DNA of 64,000 bases. It comes from Combretum micranthum. Lineage: Eukaryota > Streptophyta > Magnoliopsida > Myrtales > Combretaceae. The notes under the pieces are model-generated. The model had not been told where the DNA came from. It did no database searches and worked only from the letters and a program-made list of their open reading frames with translations. Below, piece by piece: positions 11,833 to 25,015 of the stretch (positions are counted from its first letter, which is position 1; every line of letters begins with the position of its first letter). The stretch lies in NCBI GenBank assembly GCA_024138025.1, contig JAMXBD010002255.1:1-64000 (forward strand). Reading direction: 5' to 3'. The position numbers and the translations under genes are program-made.

Positions 11833-14293
11833 CCGACGAAAGAGAAGTAACAAGTGCTCCCGCGACAACATGTACTGTCGATTCCATATTATCCATGTGT
11901 CTAAAAGCTTAAGTACGATGAAATATATATACACATACCGAATGTCAGTATCATATTATTGATATAAATTTTTTCACAACTTTTAGTGGAGGTTGTCATC
12001 TTTCTTTTTCCTTTTTTTTTTTTTTTTCCGTTTGGTTTCAGTTATCACAATTTATGGCTGGTTTACTTCAGATGCTGGAGATGTTTCTGCTTGTATATAT
12101 TACTCTTCAACTCTAAATTTTCGTGCTGCTTGTTGAAATGTTTTGGTGAATATATTTTGTTAAAAGGAATTCCCTATAATAATAATTATGCAATGCAAGT
12201 CTTCCTTCTCTTGTGTTCTGTTCTTCCCGCTTTATTTTTCTTCTTTCTTTTTCTTTTTTTCTGAAATTCCTTTCTAAAAGGAACAGTGGGAGAAATATAA
12301 GAGTCTCCTGAACTTTTTCCAAGTAAATTAATAAAAGATGGTTCTTGATGAAAATATTTCTTGGAGTAGGATAGAGAAAATGCATATAATATATTCAATT
12401 TTGTATTATGTCCACTTTTTTTTTCTTTTTCTTTATAGAAGATGCACTTAATTTGTCTGCATAATCTTTTTTTTTTTCTTTTTAATGAGACCCACCTTAA
12501 TCTAGTAAAGGGTATGTAAGCAAGGATTTGCCTCTAATTGCAATTTTGTCCCGCATTTCCACTGCTTCAATCACACGGGGCTTTCCAGTTATTTGACTTT
12601 GAACTCCAAAATTTACGTGTATCTGTAATTTTTAGTCTATTCATTTCATATAAATCAATGTTGTTAGACACAGCTTGAGCTTGATTTGAACATGTTAAAG
12701 GTTAAGGTGAAAGGGTTAATGGGTAAAATGGGTTGAACTGGTCCATTCTCAAGAAAAAGGTTAGATTCGATCGAATTGAAAGGATTGATTCAGGTCCTCA
12801 TTCAACCTGGGTTTGGTAATACTAATTTAAATTGCTTGGTAGAAAAATTTTAAAAAATTTATTAAGGAAAAAAAGGAAGGGAAAAATAGTTGAGAAAAGA
12901 TGACTTATCTTTCACTTTTTTCTAACACGCATAAATCTCCTTCAGTCGATCTCAAGACATAAATTTGACCCCTCAACACTTTATCACTAGCTCGTTAGGT
13001 GAGTCTAGACTGCCGATGGATCTTTTACCCAAGTTCATACATGGCCAATTTAGGTATCTAGAATATTAAATTCAGCTTTGAGACTAAATTAAGAAACCTA
13101 GTCCTAAAGAGGGCTACGTCGTGAAAAATAACCTAAGGAGGAGGAAGGGAGTGGAATCATGAATGATTATAAAATATCTTCAACTGGAATTGTGATTATA
13201 AAATAGCTTCAAAAGTTAAATTGTTTTTGGCAAAGTAGAAAGGAAGCTATTTTACCTTATAGAGTCTACTTTTAAGGCAAGTCCAATAAAGCCAATTTGA
13301 AGTAGGGGAGTTGGCTCAAGAAGGACGACCTTATACTAGATCTAGAAAACTGTGATCGGACAATTTATCGATATATTTCCATGTGCATCATATTTACACA
13401 TTGTCATGTGAAAAGGCTAATGAATGATAACTATATTTATTTATTTATTGCACAAAGTAACATTTAAGTGGTCATTGATGTTTTAATTTTTTATTAAATT
13501 ACTTTCATAGTAGATGGCGGCAGGCAGTTGAAGTACTCAATCAAAGGTCCCATAGCAGGAGCTACTGCTCCCACTGAAATCCTCGGGGGGGATATAGTAA
13601 TCAATGAAATTGTTTTGATAAGAACATATGATCCAAAACTTTAAAGATTAGGCTTGTGTTACATGCATATTTCATATGCAAATTGTTAAGAAAACGAATG
13701 TAAATCCTTTACATAGTACTCATATTCCTTACGTGGGACCTTGCTAATCTTATACTTTATATTTGTTTTCTTCTTCTCCTCATTCTCTTTCTATCTCTCT
13801 CTAACATATTGTCATTTGTCATTCTAAACATTAAAATTTTTGGTCATTACAATGAGATAAAAAATCAAATATAGTACCTCTCACTTAAGATATCAGAAGA
13901 GATACCTAATCATTAATCATGGTTCTAGCTTTGAAATCGATACTTTTCACCTTTAACTTGTTTACTCCCCCTCCTTTGACTTCTCAAAAAATGCATTTTT
14001 TTTTCCTTTTTAGTTTCTCCAATACTTCTTTTTCCTTCAGGCAATCAACTATATGATTTCTTTGCAAATCCCTTGAACACCGATATACGTGATAATATAG
14101 ACTCTTTATCAACATATTAGTAATTATTTTTACTAATTGGTCCTTTCCCTTAAATTTTTATAAATTTAATATGAAAAAAATTAGTATTCTCTAAGATGTT
14201 TGGTTAGAAAATACCCCTTATATTTAATAATGAAAGCTAAATTAATTTGATAATTTTATCTGTACTATTGATTTAATGATTTTGAAGATTCTA
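11833..14293. other. 3' flank and gene-free DNA
   Basis: The first few hundred bases probably hold the 3' UTR of the preceding gene. The rest is AT-rich with T-rich runs near 12005, 12240, 12415 and 12465. Short open frames on both strands here are low-complexity and not credible genes. Confidence 0.5.
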
Positions 14294-14692
14294 CAAATTA
14301 AAATATATAAACTTTTGGATGAATTAACAAAAAGAAAAAAAAAATCCACAATAAAGTGAAATCAAAATAATCGTTTTAAATATGATTAATTAGATGTGGA
14401 AAGTATGAACCAGTGATTGATACCTTAATCACCCGTCCCGAAATTTTTGATAATATAAACAATTATCTCTTCGCTGTAAAATATGTTGGTCCACAAATTA
14501 AAATATATAAACTTTTGGATGAATTAACAAAAAGAAAAAAAAATCCACAATAAAGTGAAATAAAAATAATCGTTTTAAATATGATTAATTAGATGTGGAA
14601 AGTATGAACCAGTGATTGATACCTTAATCACCCGTCCCAAAATTTTTGATAATATAAACAATTATCTCTTTGCTGTAAAATATGTTGGTCCA
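14294..14692 (+). repeat. 200-bp recent tandem duplication
   Basis: Unit 1 (14294-14493, 200 bp) and unit 2 (14494-14692, 199 bp) are head to tail. By eye they differ by three substitutions and one A in an A-run, so they are about 98% identical. Each starts CAAATTAAAATATATAAAC and ends ATGTTGGTCCA. The unit has no coding potential. Confidence 0.93.
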
Positions 14693-17600
14693 AAGTTTTC
14701 AAGTATCATTCATTAACAAAAAATCCTTTTATTTTAAAATAATAACTTAACTTGTGGCTCTCTCGGCATGTTTTTCCTTAGTATTAATTATTATTTTGTA
14801 GGCATATAACTTCATTTTTACTGCCATATAAATTTCGATTTTGTTCATTTACTATCAGTAAAAATAATGGCAATAATAATATAAATTGATGTAATGATAT
14901 TATTTCATAAGCATTATCTGTTTAATGTCTTATCGTACATAATATGTCTCATCAATAAATTAGTTTTGATTGATATGTAAGATTGAAAGATGGCACGCCC
15001 ACTAGGAGCGGGTAGGTAATCCCTATTATACCTTTTACCTCGTAATATGTTATTCCAGCGGGTTAGTTACAAGAGAATATTAAAAATCATAAAGTAAAGT
15101 TCATTTACAATTTTTCAGTGTAAGTTATGGGTAACACATCTCTAAACTATGCACCTATCTCATACACACATCTTTATGTTATATTCTAAGGTTATGGTTA
15201 GTACGTAAGAATAAATCGGAATGAAATTATAATTCTAGATTTTATTTTCTTTTAAACATTTTTTTTTTTAAGTTGGAATGAGATTTGATTTCCCTTCTCA
15301 AAAGTTGTGATGCCGTTTCATTCACCCCTCTTTAATGCATACCAAATTAATGCATTCTTACTTTAAAGCTTGAGATTATTCCCAAAAAAGCCTAAGTCAT
15401 GGTAGTTTGATCTATTTGCAATGAAGAAGGTCTTTTCTTATGGTATTATTGAGTTTAAGCATCCAGAGGATGGTACTTTTAAACCTAATGAGCAGAGGTT
15501 CAAAATTAGTGATGCTAGTATTAATGGATAATTTGGTTCCACTTCTTGAAGTTACAAATTGCAATTTCTTCACAATGCATACTTAATTTAAATAGCTTTT
15601 TAATCTATCATATATCTATCATCAATATTATATTGGTTGCAGGTAAAACATATTTGTATCTTATATTCACCTTGAAACTATACTCCAACGCCTTGTTTGG
15701 TGCTTAAAAATAGAGTTGGAATCTTCATCCCTTAAAATAAAAATTTTTAGCACTAATGCAGAATTCAAATCCCTTTCTCAAAGTGAAATCGCAATTTTGT
15801 TATATCCTATTAGACGCATACTTAATTCCTTTTTTTTTCTAAGAGCAAAATATATATATATATATATATATTATTCACTCTAACAATCCATGAATACAAG
15901 AAATATTGCTCTATATTTATCATCTATACTTATTAAACCCATGAATTAAGAGTGTTTTTAACAAATATTAGCATTTACACATTCCATTTTATTCCAAATA
16001 TGATACAACGAAACATAATATAAGAATTAAATCGATGATTCTGTGATTGTTTTATGACATGTAAATGAATTTCATATTTCATTATTGGTTCCATTCCATA
16101 TTATTTCTATAAAGAACATTACGTGAGGCATGCATAGTACAAGTTTGAAGGTATCAATTTTAAGGTCTTTTATAACTGCACATAAAATATATTAAATAAT
16201 AATGATTGAAAAATAAGATTATATTTCTAATTCTAAGTTTTATGCTCAATCAAAAAAAGAAAAAAAAATAGAAAAGAAAGATACATGTAGCTGCTCAAAA
16301 CCAAGGTGAATACTATGACAAAGATTAAGCAATTTTAAGCAATCAGTTGTGCTATTCGTATAAATATACCACAATTCTCTAACAGAGAGAAAATTATACA
16401 GACACTTCATTTATAGAGAGAAAACATGTAACATGTATCTTTTGACATGAATAATTAAGATTCATTATAGTAATTTAACAGTATATATATATATATATAT
16501 ATATATACGAATAATGAATATTGACATACTATAAATTCAATAAAAATACGTGCATGATCTCTACAGCACTGTACAATATGTTTCTTGATGCAGCAAAATC
16601 ATTCTCAAATGTACATGATAGATGGGGCATGGGGGTGGATACAAACTTGAAGGAAACGGCAAGGCAAGGTGGCTTTTTGAATTGTTGGTGATTATCGATT
16701 GCACTAAGTCAGTGAGAGAGTGAAGAAAGGCAATAATAGGTAATGCCAATTATTATGTTTCAAAATGGTGTTCCTTTTTCTCCGTAAAAGGAGGGGAGGA
16801 AGAATAGCTTTACTTTACCTTTTGAATGTCGTTTTTCAAGTAATGCCCCAATGAGTGGCCAACAAATAAAAAAGAACCCATGTTTCTTTTTGCTTTTAAC
16901 TAATCAAAAGACGCAATAATTTTTCCATGGGGGCATCTCGAGTTTTTCCTCGACCAAGAAAGTAGAAACCATTGACAAGAGGCAAAAAGGTTAAAATAAC
17001 AAAAAGCTAGAACAGTCCGATGATAAGTAATTGATTCATCTTATTTTCTCCACTTTGAGATATATATATTATATGTTATTCACAGCAGTAAACATGTTGA
17101 TTGACAAACAAGACATCAAAAAGATAATTATAAAAGCATATATATACACTTTTTAAAATTAAATATCCGAAAAACATGTTAATTTTTAAATTTCGATTTT
17201 CACATCCAAATCACTATCTTTATCATAATTATAAAATAGAAATAGATAGGATATAGATATAATAATTATAGTTTTCTAAATGCAAACATGCTCTTGTTTA
17301 TTTATTTGCTTTTAATGTGATATATATTAAACTACACATAGATATGGTTTACTGAAGTAAAAGTAATGCATTTGTGGGCTTAAAGGTACCGTAATAAATT
17401 TATAACTTCTTATTTCTTTCTTTCTTTTTTTTTTTTTTTCGGTGTGTTGTTTCAAAGAACTTTTTATAATTTAATGTAATAACTTTTTGGGCAACATAAA
17501 AAAAAATGGTAATTACTTTGTTAGTTGACTTTTATGAAGCATTACTCCAGGGTAGATCACAATAGCACTCTCTAAAAACTCTAAAAAGTATAAAATTATA

Positions 17601-17724
17601 AAGAATTGTGTATTTTAAAACACATACTTGAATCCCTTAAAAAAAAAATTTGATGCTAGAAAAACTTTTCATTAATACATTACCACATCGGTCTTTTTTT
17701 TTTTTTTTTAACCTTAATATACAC
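14693..17724. other. gene-free stretch with TA runs and a gypsy scrap
   Basis: AT-rich intergenic DNA. TA microsatellites occur near 15848-15870 and 16484-16507. The only coding-like trace is the integrase-tail fragment at 15421-15531, listed separately. A minus-strand open frame at 16561-16749 is not recognised. Confidence 0.5.
15421..15531 (+). mobile_element. Ty3/gypsy integrase C-terminal fragment
   Basis: A 36-codon frame reads KKVFSYGIIEFKHPEDGTF and later NEQRFKI before a TAA. This resembles the C-terminal chromatin-side segment of Ty3/gypsy integrases (KVFPYGxxEIxxPExGxxFKVNGQRLK). Upstream sequence is not open and there are no neighbouring pol domains, so it is an isolated decayed scrap. 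The identification rests on remembered family consensus only. Confidence 0.55.
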
Positions 17725-18120
17725 CCCTGGATTGTTTGGTATGTAGAATGGGCCAAAATGGAATTGCGATTTCGACTTTCATTTCTTTTTATGTTTGGAA
17801 GCGTTATAAGAAGGTGGAATCGCGATTCCAGCTTTTAGGTAGAATCCAATTCCCCCATTTGAGAAGGCGGAATCACGATTCCATTCCACTTTTCATTAAA
17901 AAATTTTACTTATATTACCCTTTTATCTGTATAATTTTTTATCTTATTTTTTAAAAGTATATTTTTGGTAAATTCTAATATAATTCATATTCATTCTATT
18001 ACGTGTCCATATCTAAATAAAGGAATGGATTTATCATTCTCATATTGATTCCACTCATTCCATTCCTTTGATTCCAATCCATTCTATTTTGAACGATTCT
18101 CGCGTACCAAACGTGACACT
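17725..18120. mobile_element. candidate MITE with GTTTGGTAYG termini
   Basis: The left end GTTTGGTATG (17734) and the reverse complement of the right end GTTTGGTACG (ending 18112) match. Further inward, AAAATGGAAT mirrors AAAATAGAAT, and the interior has GGAATC/GATTCC words in both orientations. It is about 380 bp and noncoding. No target duplication was identified, so the superfamily is open. Confidence 0.5.
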
Positions 18121-18344
18121 ATAGTTATTCATTCAAGCGAGCTATCATCAGATTTGTGGATTTTCTTGACATATTAAAATTTAACATGTCAAGAAAATCA
18201 ACCTATAATAATATTAATATACAAATTAACTTATACATCAAGTTTATATTTGCATATCAATAAAAAAAAATTAACTTATAAGTGTATTAGAAGAAAAAAA
18301 AGTATATACACCGGTGTTAACTTGCTTTTTTTCTTGGAACAATA

Positions 18345-18450
18345 GTATGGTTACTAGACCTATTACAAAGTGGAAATTGAACTCGGTACTTTAAGAAAGA
18401 GAACTATAATCAGATGACTAGAATCGGACGCCACTAAGTTATAAGGTTAT
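18345..18450 (-). repeat. tRNA-derived SINE-like relic
   Basis: On the minus strand an A-box-like CTTAGTGGCGTCCG (18425-18438) precedes a B-box-like GAGTTCAATTTC (18373-18384) at tRNA-like spacing, as in plant SINE heads. No poly-A tail or target duplication was defined. Confidence 0.4.
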
Positions 18451-18958
18451 TAATCACTTTTCTAACATTGTTGAAGAAATGCAAATGCAATGTTTTGGAA
18501 TTTAAATTTTTAAAATTTTATGAGAGCTTTTAAGGCGCGTAATGCATCATTTTTATTTTTTATTTTTTGTTTTTATTTTTTATTTATTTATTTATTTATT
18601 TTTTTATCTAGCTTTGTATGAGTTAAGGACACAACTGAGACAACTCAAAGCAGAGCGAATGCCAATTCTGCCCCCAAACATCATTTCCGCTGTGCTTGGA
18701 TTGGGAAAAACCAGTAGAAGACGAATGAAAGCTGTGAAAACAAGTGAAAATTGGATGTTTACGTAATGGGAAATGGTGCTGAAAAAGGCTAAGAATGGTG
18801 GAAACGAGTGGAAAAATCGGATGGATTACAAAAATTTTCTTCATAAATTCCAAACATAATATAAAAGTTCCACCCCTTTCTATTTTCACTCTTTTCCTTT
18901 TTTCTTTCTTCCCATTTTCATTTATTTCCACTTTCAGGAAAAGTTGTTAAACACAATT

Positions 18959-19179
18959 TGGATTGTCTATTTTTCATCTGTATCTGTATCTTTTTTAAAA
19001 TGATATGTGTTATATATCCAATTTACATCTAAATTTTATCTATATTTGTTCTATTTGATCTTTTGATGAGAACTGTCAATTTTTTTTTATCTATATTTAT
19101 TTCCTGATAAATAATTTATTAGCAAAAAGTTTGAAAAAGTGTCTGTATCTGCCGGAAAAAAGCCAAAACAAACAGACCC
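18959..19179 (-). repeat. dispersed repeat family R1, copy A (inverted)
   Basis: The reverse complement starts GGGTCTGTTTGTTTTGG, followed by CTTTTTTCCGG, and then carries repeated ATAGATAAA/ACAGATAC-type words. The same order occurs at 51230-51450 and 60740-60940 on the + strand. It is noncoding, about 200 bp, and probably a MITE. Overlapping open frames are AT-rich noise. Confidence 0.55.
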
Positions 19180-19561
19180 AATTGTGTTGTCTTTCCTGTA
19201 TATCTATTTATTTTTTAGCCAGATTGCGGCATATTTATTTAAATTTAAAAAACACTTCACGCTACCAATTTCACTACTTATTTCAAGCACGGCAACTGCA
19301 TCTGCAAGAAAAACATGGGAAAGGAAAAGATGTCTATTTTTATCATTAACATTTTATTATTTCTTATTTAAGCTGTCGAATAAATGGCCAACTACCACCA
19401 TAAAACTAAACATGAAAACAAATAAAAAAAAAATTGGTTTTAAATTAAAAAAATGCCATTTCTATTTCATTTCTTAGTAGCGGACAATTAGCCAACGATC
19501 ACCACAAGTGTGTCCGATGATCCACTAACAAAAGTGGGTTGCAACCTATTATACTTTGATT

Positions 19562-19680
19562 TAGGATTGCAAATGGGTCGAACTACTCGTAAGCTAATCG
19601 AGCTCGGGTCATTTTAGGCTTAGCGTACTTTAACTCAACTCAGCCCATTTAGCTAAATTTGAATAAACATAGTTCACACC
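19562..19680 (+). mobile_element. solitary hAT-like end (CGAGC type)
   Basis: The segment starts TAGGATTGCAAATGGGTCG and continues with AGCTAATCGAGCTCGGG. It parallels the left end of the complete element at 61144-61801 (TAGGGTTGCAAACGAGCCGG). No matching right end was found, so it is treated as a truncated copy. Confidence 0.4.
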
Positions 19681-20645
19681 ACTGACTTCATTTTGTACTT
19701 GAGTCGAGACTGCTACGACATTACGGAGAAAAATGAAAGAAGAGGATAAAAAAATTGGAAAAGAAACTCTTCAACTTTGGTCTCTATGGATATATTCTAA
19801 ACTCGTAAATACAGCACCTTTGAATTTTTATAAATTAATAAATGGCCCTATAAAAAATTCAGTCTTAATTCAAATACTCACCGAATTATCAAAAATGTAT
19901 TTTAATACTTCTAAAATTATTATTACTTTTTTCTTTTTCCTGTAAAAAATAAAAAAATCCTGCCATTCTACAACAGGAAAAAGGATTAATGATTTGCAAT
20001 ACTTGATAGTGGGTATCGTCAAAAATAGGTAGTCAAAATCGACCACATTTCACTCTCATAACAGTTCAACTATTTCTGTCTAATGATGGACCACAAGAAA
20101 ACGAGTTCCTGCCACGAAGGGGGATTATTCCTCCTCTCTTTTTCTTTTTCTTTTTTTAAGAGTAGCTTTGGCAAGCAAAGGATTTACGGAGAAAATAGTG
20201 AAATACCTTCCGGTCAAATCCCATTGATTTGGTGATGACCATATCGAGGAAATGCTGTGCATGTTTAAGAAAGTAATACACCACCACTTTTGTTGCCTTG
20301 CCTCATCCCAATATTATTCGAGTGCCCCCGCCAATGAAAAATCATTAACAATTCTGTCTTCATCTAGTGGCTACTAACATCTCTTTTTATTCTAAAGATC
20401 CGATTTACAGTTTTTAAGTGTCACTTTAATATTTCAAGAAGTTTCCACTTCTTAAAAAAAATTCAATTTTATTTTTAAGGATCTTAAAAGGCTGTTCTTA
20501 AAATTTATTTATATAATTAAAAAGAGACACAAATTAAAAAATTATACATAAACAAACATTAAAATTAAAATTAAAGAAAAAAAAATCAAGTGTCTAGATC
20601 CTTGTTAGAGGGTTCCTTTTTTTTTTTAAGAACTGATTATACCAT

Positions 20646-20880
20646 GTTTGACAAAGTAGAAGTTGAGAGAAACAAAAAGAAGTGAAGTGAAGGGAAATCA
20701 CATGAAACCAACTTCACTTTATTTCCTTCCATTTCATTCCACAAATAGATGGAAATAATATCATCTTAAACTTTCCTTCACTTCCCATAGTTTCATTCAA
20801 TTTCATCCCAAATAAAAGTAACCAAATACACAACTCCCCCTGATTTCGTTCGCTTTTGTTCAACTTCCTCCTTGTCAAAC
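20646..20880. mobile_element. MITE with GTTTGACAA termini
   Basis: The left end GTTTGACAAAGTAGAAGTTG and the inverted right end GTTTGACAAGGAGGAAGTTG differ at only three of 20 positions. The interior (GAAGTGAAGTG against CACTTC words) is also partly palindromic. It is 235 bp and noncoding. The target duplication is not evident. Confidence 0.65.
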
Positions 20881-21404
20881 TCAGTCTTAATGTTGAAGCT
20901 ACTCATGCCCCCAGTCCTTTGGTTGATAACGGACTTTATATAAATAATCTCACTTTTTAAGATATTACAAGATAAAAGAGGTTTTTAAACTTTTTAGGAT
21001 ATTTTAATAATGATCATAAAATATAAGATCTTTCATGTTTTTTATATTTTATTTATTTCATTAAGTATATAAAAGTATAAAAAACCCTCACAAACTTTTA
21101 AAAAGATGTAAATGATCTCATGATTGATGTAAAAAATGCTAAGGAGGAAGTGGTGAGATTATTTAAGAAAAGAGGTCATTTCAACGACCTACAAGGTACA
21201 GAGAATGCTTTAATTATTCTATTTCAACAATCAAGTGCATGTTGAGATTGTTAGTTTTTTATTTATATAAGATCTGTATCGGTTCGATTTGATCAATTTA
21301 TAAGTAAAACTATTGATTTATTATTATTATTATTATATCTATATTGGTTCAGTATTGGTTTTATTTAAAAACAATGTCTAAATGAGGCAAAAACAATAAC
21401 TCAA

Positions 21405-21605
21405 ACAGGCGCCAATGCTGCCCGGGACCTCGGCACCTCTACGCATTCAGGCACTGGCCGTGAATTTGGTTTCTTCACTTTTAAAATCCTTAAACACAAG
21501 GCCTTATTAGGCGCGGTCCCAATCCCACATTCACCAAGCTCACCTGCACGTGTATCGTGCCTCAATTCCCTGGAAGGCCGGAACCAATGATGCTGTTTTA
21601 CTTCC
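21405..21605. other. unexplained GC-rich island, open on both strands
   Basis: About 200 bases are clearly richer in G+C than the surrounding desert. Long open frames run through it on the + strand and on the minus strand (21401-21607). The island could be a captured gene fragment, an organellar scrap or a transposon end. I recognise no protein motif in either frame and do not call a gene. Confidence 0.45.
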
Positions 21606-21849
21606 ATTCATTTAATTTTTCATCGTGATTTCTATACAACTCAACAATGATTATAATAATATACATAAAATACAATTCGTCCATCTCTTAGATTTAAAGC
21701 CAAAATAAATTAAATATAGATAAAATAATTTTTTAATTTATATTTTAAATAATAACTAATTACCATAAAACAGAAAATATTTCATGTATAATATACTTTA
21801 AAAAAAAATCTCTACAAAACCAAATTGTGAAAAAAAATTACAAAAATAA

Positions 21850-22105
21850 TATTACTGTATCGCACCTTCAAGGTGAGATATAAAATTTGTTTGTGTGCTA
21901 CATATTCAACTTGTGATACACATAAAACTATTCAAACGTGTATCGCATGTTGGTTATGCAATAAACATACGAAGCTATATTGCATAACTAACATAGGATA
22001 TAGCCCGACTTAATCTTTTGATCGAGTAGGTCGTTATATCGCATCTTGATGATGCGATACACGTGTAAAATAGTGTATCTCATTCTCAAAATGCGATATT
22101 AACTT
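21850..22105. repeat. cluster of TATCGCA / TGCGATA words
   Basis: At least six variants of TATCGCA or its inverse occur in 250 bp, several beside ACACGTG-like words. They include a perfect hairpin at 22037-22059 with 9-bp arms (TATCGCATC and GATGCGATA) and a 5-nt loop. A second cluster with a CG-richer version lies at 36718-36970. No coding sequence overlaps it. Confidence 0.6.
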
Positions 22106-25015
22106 TGTATTTATTTTTGCATAATTTATATTTGTGTAAATTTTTTTTAAACAATGGTATACATGTGTTTCATCCGATCAAACATATAGAGATAAGATAT
22201 ATACAGATAATTTCAAGACAACCCAAAAGAATTGAAAGGATCCTGTCCTTTCTCTGTCTTTTAAAATGCTCAATTAAGGAAGTATATATCATGTATGAAA
22301 CCTAACTTTCTCTGTGTTTCTTTTTTCAACTTTGATTTTAAGCATTTAATGCATTGACCGACTTTATTTTAGATAAGGTGAGGCGGTGTCATGGTGAAAG
22401 TAAGGAAAACAGGGGATATTCATTATTCAAGAAGTCTACTATTTGAGAAAGCAAGGACAAAGAAGAAGCACCAAAATTTAAGGGTAAAGTAAAGCTCAGT
22501 AATCCTCTTTAGATTCGTGTTTTCTGTACTTGCATGCTTTACTTAGCTTGATACACAAGCTGTATATAAAATTTAATCCTATTACAAAATAATTTCATTT
22601 ACATAGATTGATGATGTGTATTAATGTGTGGATTGCCATATTAGATCATTTCCTCTTAATTTATGTTTAATCCTTACAATATTTGCTGTTTATTACCTAA
22701 TCTTTGTCCTAATAAGGCTATGTTTTCTTCTATAAGTACCAAAAGTATCTATGTCTCCTCTTACTTGAAAAAAGATTGTCCTTACTTTCAAGGTTAAAGT
22801 TAGAAAACGGGTCCCTAAAGAGTTAATACTTGTCCCATGATGTGTCTTCAGCGGCTAATCTCCACCCTTAAATAAGAATCTGGGGCTATGATTGTCTCTT
22901 AATTTTGAGCTACACGACAATCTATAAGACCTAAGAATAATATTACTGGATGTGACAGACAGTGTGAAACCTCATAAAGATAACATCAGATGAAGTAGAC
23001 CTAAACTGGGTAATGGCTATTAAGAGCTAGAGGCATTTTAATGTCATCCGTTGACTGATGCATAATTAGATGGAAAAATCCCGACCGGAGGATTATTATG
23101 TATTAAGAACTGAAAAAATGTTTGCTGTCCATTATATTTTTGCACATAAACATTTGATACGTATAAAAAAATTATATATATTTTTAATTTATTTAATATA
23201 TATCAAATATTTATCAATAGAGACACAATAAAATATAATGTTCAGGACGGCAAACACTTTTCCCTAAGAACCGTGGATTAGATACAACTTCAACCAACTG
23301 GCTATAAAAAATCAAGAAGTTGGTCTAAAATTGAATAATATAATAAATAAAATTCTTGATAGGTTTTGAAAATATGAAAAATATAAGACCCAACTCAATA
23401 AAATTTCGCATTTCCGCTCTTCATGATAGTCATTATTGCTATTGTCTAATTATGGACATAATAAAACCTAGTCGTTCTAGGCGACTACTTCTACTTTACA
23501 AAAGGAAACACGTTAATCACCTCATAAACTAGAAAATACAATTTTAAAACAATGAAACAATCCATAAAGGAAACTAAAAATATATAAAATAAAGTAATAA
23601 GGTTAACAAAACATTTAGGAACATAATATAATATGTTTTTTAAGCCATTTTCTCCGATTTATCATGAGTATTCACCAAATGGGGTGTGCATAAAAAAAAA
23701 CTCACCGAAATGAACTGATCTAAAGTAAATTTTTTTTTTCCAAAACGATTCAGTTCGCAATTTGATTGACAAAGAGTATGCATTTTGCTGTTTGTTCTGG
23801 ACTTCGAACCAAAATTGAATCTTTAACAAATTAGAGAAAAAAAAAAACTCAAATACTTTTTTTGATTATTTTATTAAAAATGAATTATTTTTATTATTTA
23901 TTTACATATGCATATTTTATGAGAATAAAATTAGATTAGTCATGTTGTATTTCGATTATTGTGGTGTGCTGACAAATAAGTTAGTTTTTAGGTTTTAACC
24001 TTTAGTGTTTTAAACATTAATTTTTTTCCTTTATATTACAAATTAATCCACTTCAATTACTCGGTTACTTATTGGCTTATATAATTAATAATGTGTTGAT
24101 TAGAAGCAAAACGAATTGAAATTAGCACCACATATTATGATAGCATATTCTAATTTTATCCATTTTAGTATATCATTGTGGTTAAGGATAATTAAAGAGA
24201 AGAAGGCTAGTATACCATTAAAGCTTTATGATGGATGAGATTTGCCTTCATTATAAGTTTTACATATTTATTTAGGTAAATAATTAATTCTGAATATTAT
24301 TATTTATATTTGTATTAGTGATAAGAAAGATATAATTAAAGCCTCCAATAGAATGTATTTTTATTTTAAGAATAAAAAAATAGTTCAAACTACAAATCGG
24401 ATTCTTTTAAAAAAACTATTATGATCAAGTTTGGTTTATGATTAAATCCCAAAAGAAAAAAATCATAATATACGATTCATTTCACTTGAGGACTGAGGGG
24501 CAAACTAAACCAATCTCTACACGCCCATCCCTATCGCCAAATGTGTGTGAATGAGAATTAACAATTGCCCTACGGCGCCCGAGTCAAAGTCCACAACATC
24601 TAATTTAAATTTTCCCCAAACATAAGCCGCTATGGTTGGTGAAACTCAACCACAACCAATTACTTCAAAAGGTTTAGCTTGGGTACGTAATAATTTAAAA
24701 AGGAACTATTATAAGCTCATTTAGCTTATGGCAAAAATTTGACCGATCAAGTAGAGTAGACCGGTCTACAACAAAACATCTTAGATATTCTAAACGCATC
24801 AGTCTAATAACTCAGTATTTTTATCTTTTATTTTTTCTAATTACAATAAAAAAAGATTCCTTAAATATGAGACTAGAACTAGAAGAGATGCTATTAGATC
24901 ACGTAGTAATCTAATAATTCAATTTCATCATCTTCTAAGTATAAAAGTAGAATTATTGCCAAAATATTGTGACCTATTTCTTGACTATCTGAATAGTACC
25001 GGAAACCCCCTACCA
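22106..25015. other. gene-free stretch
   Basis: AT-rich intergenic DNA. A slightly more complex part at about 22740-23100 has no sustained open frame, and no RNA gene or transposon end could be supported. A 66-codon frame at 22105-22305 is not recognised. Confidence 0.5.

Noticed and set aside
19139..19477. 112-codon frame on the + strand
   Set aside because: Its composition follows AT-rich DNA (Phe, Lys, Leu, Ile runs), and it begins inside a dispersed repeat copy.
21401..21607. Minus-strand 68-codon frame as a gene
   Set aside because: The opposite strand is equally open, no motif is recognised and no splice partners were found; kept only as an unexplained island.
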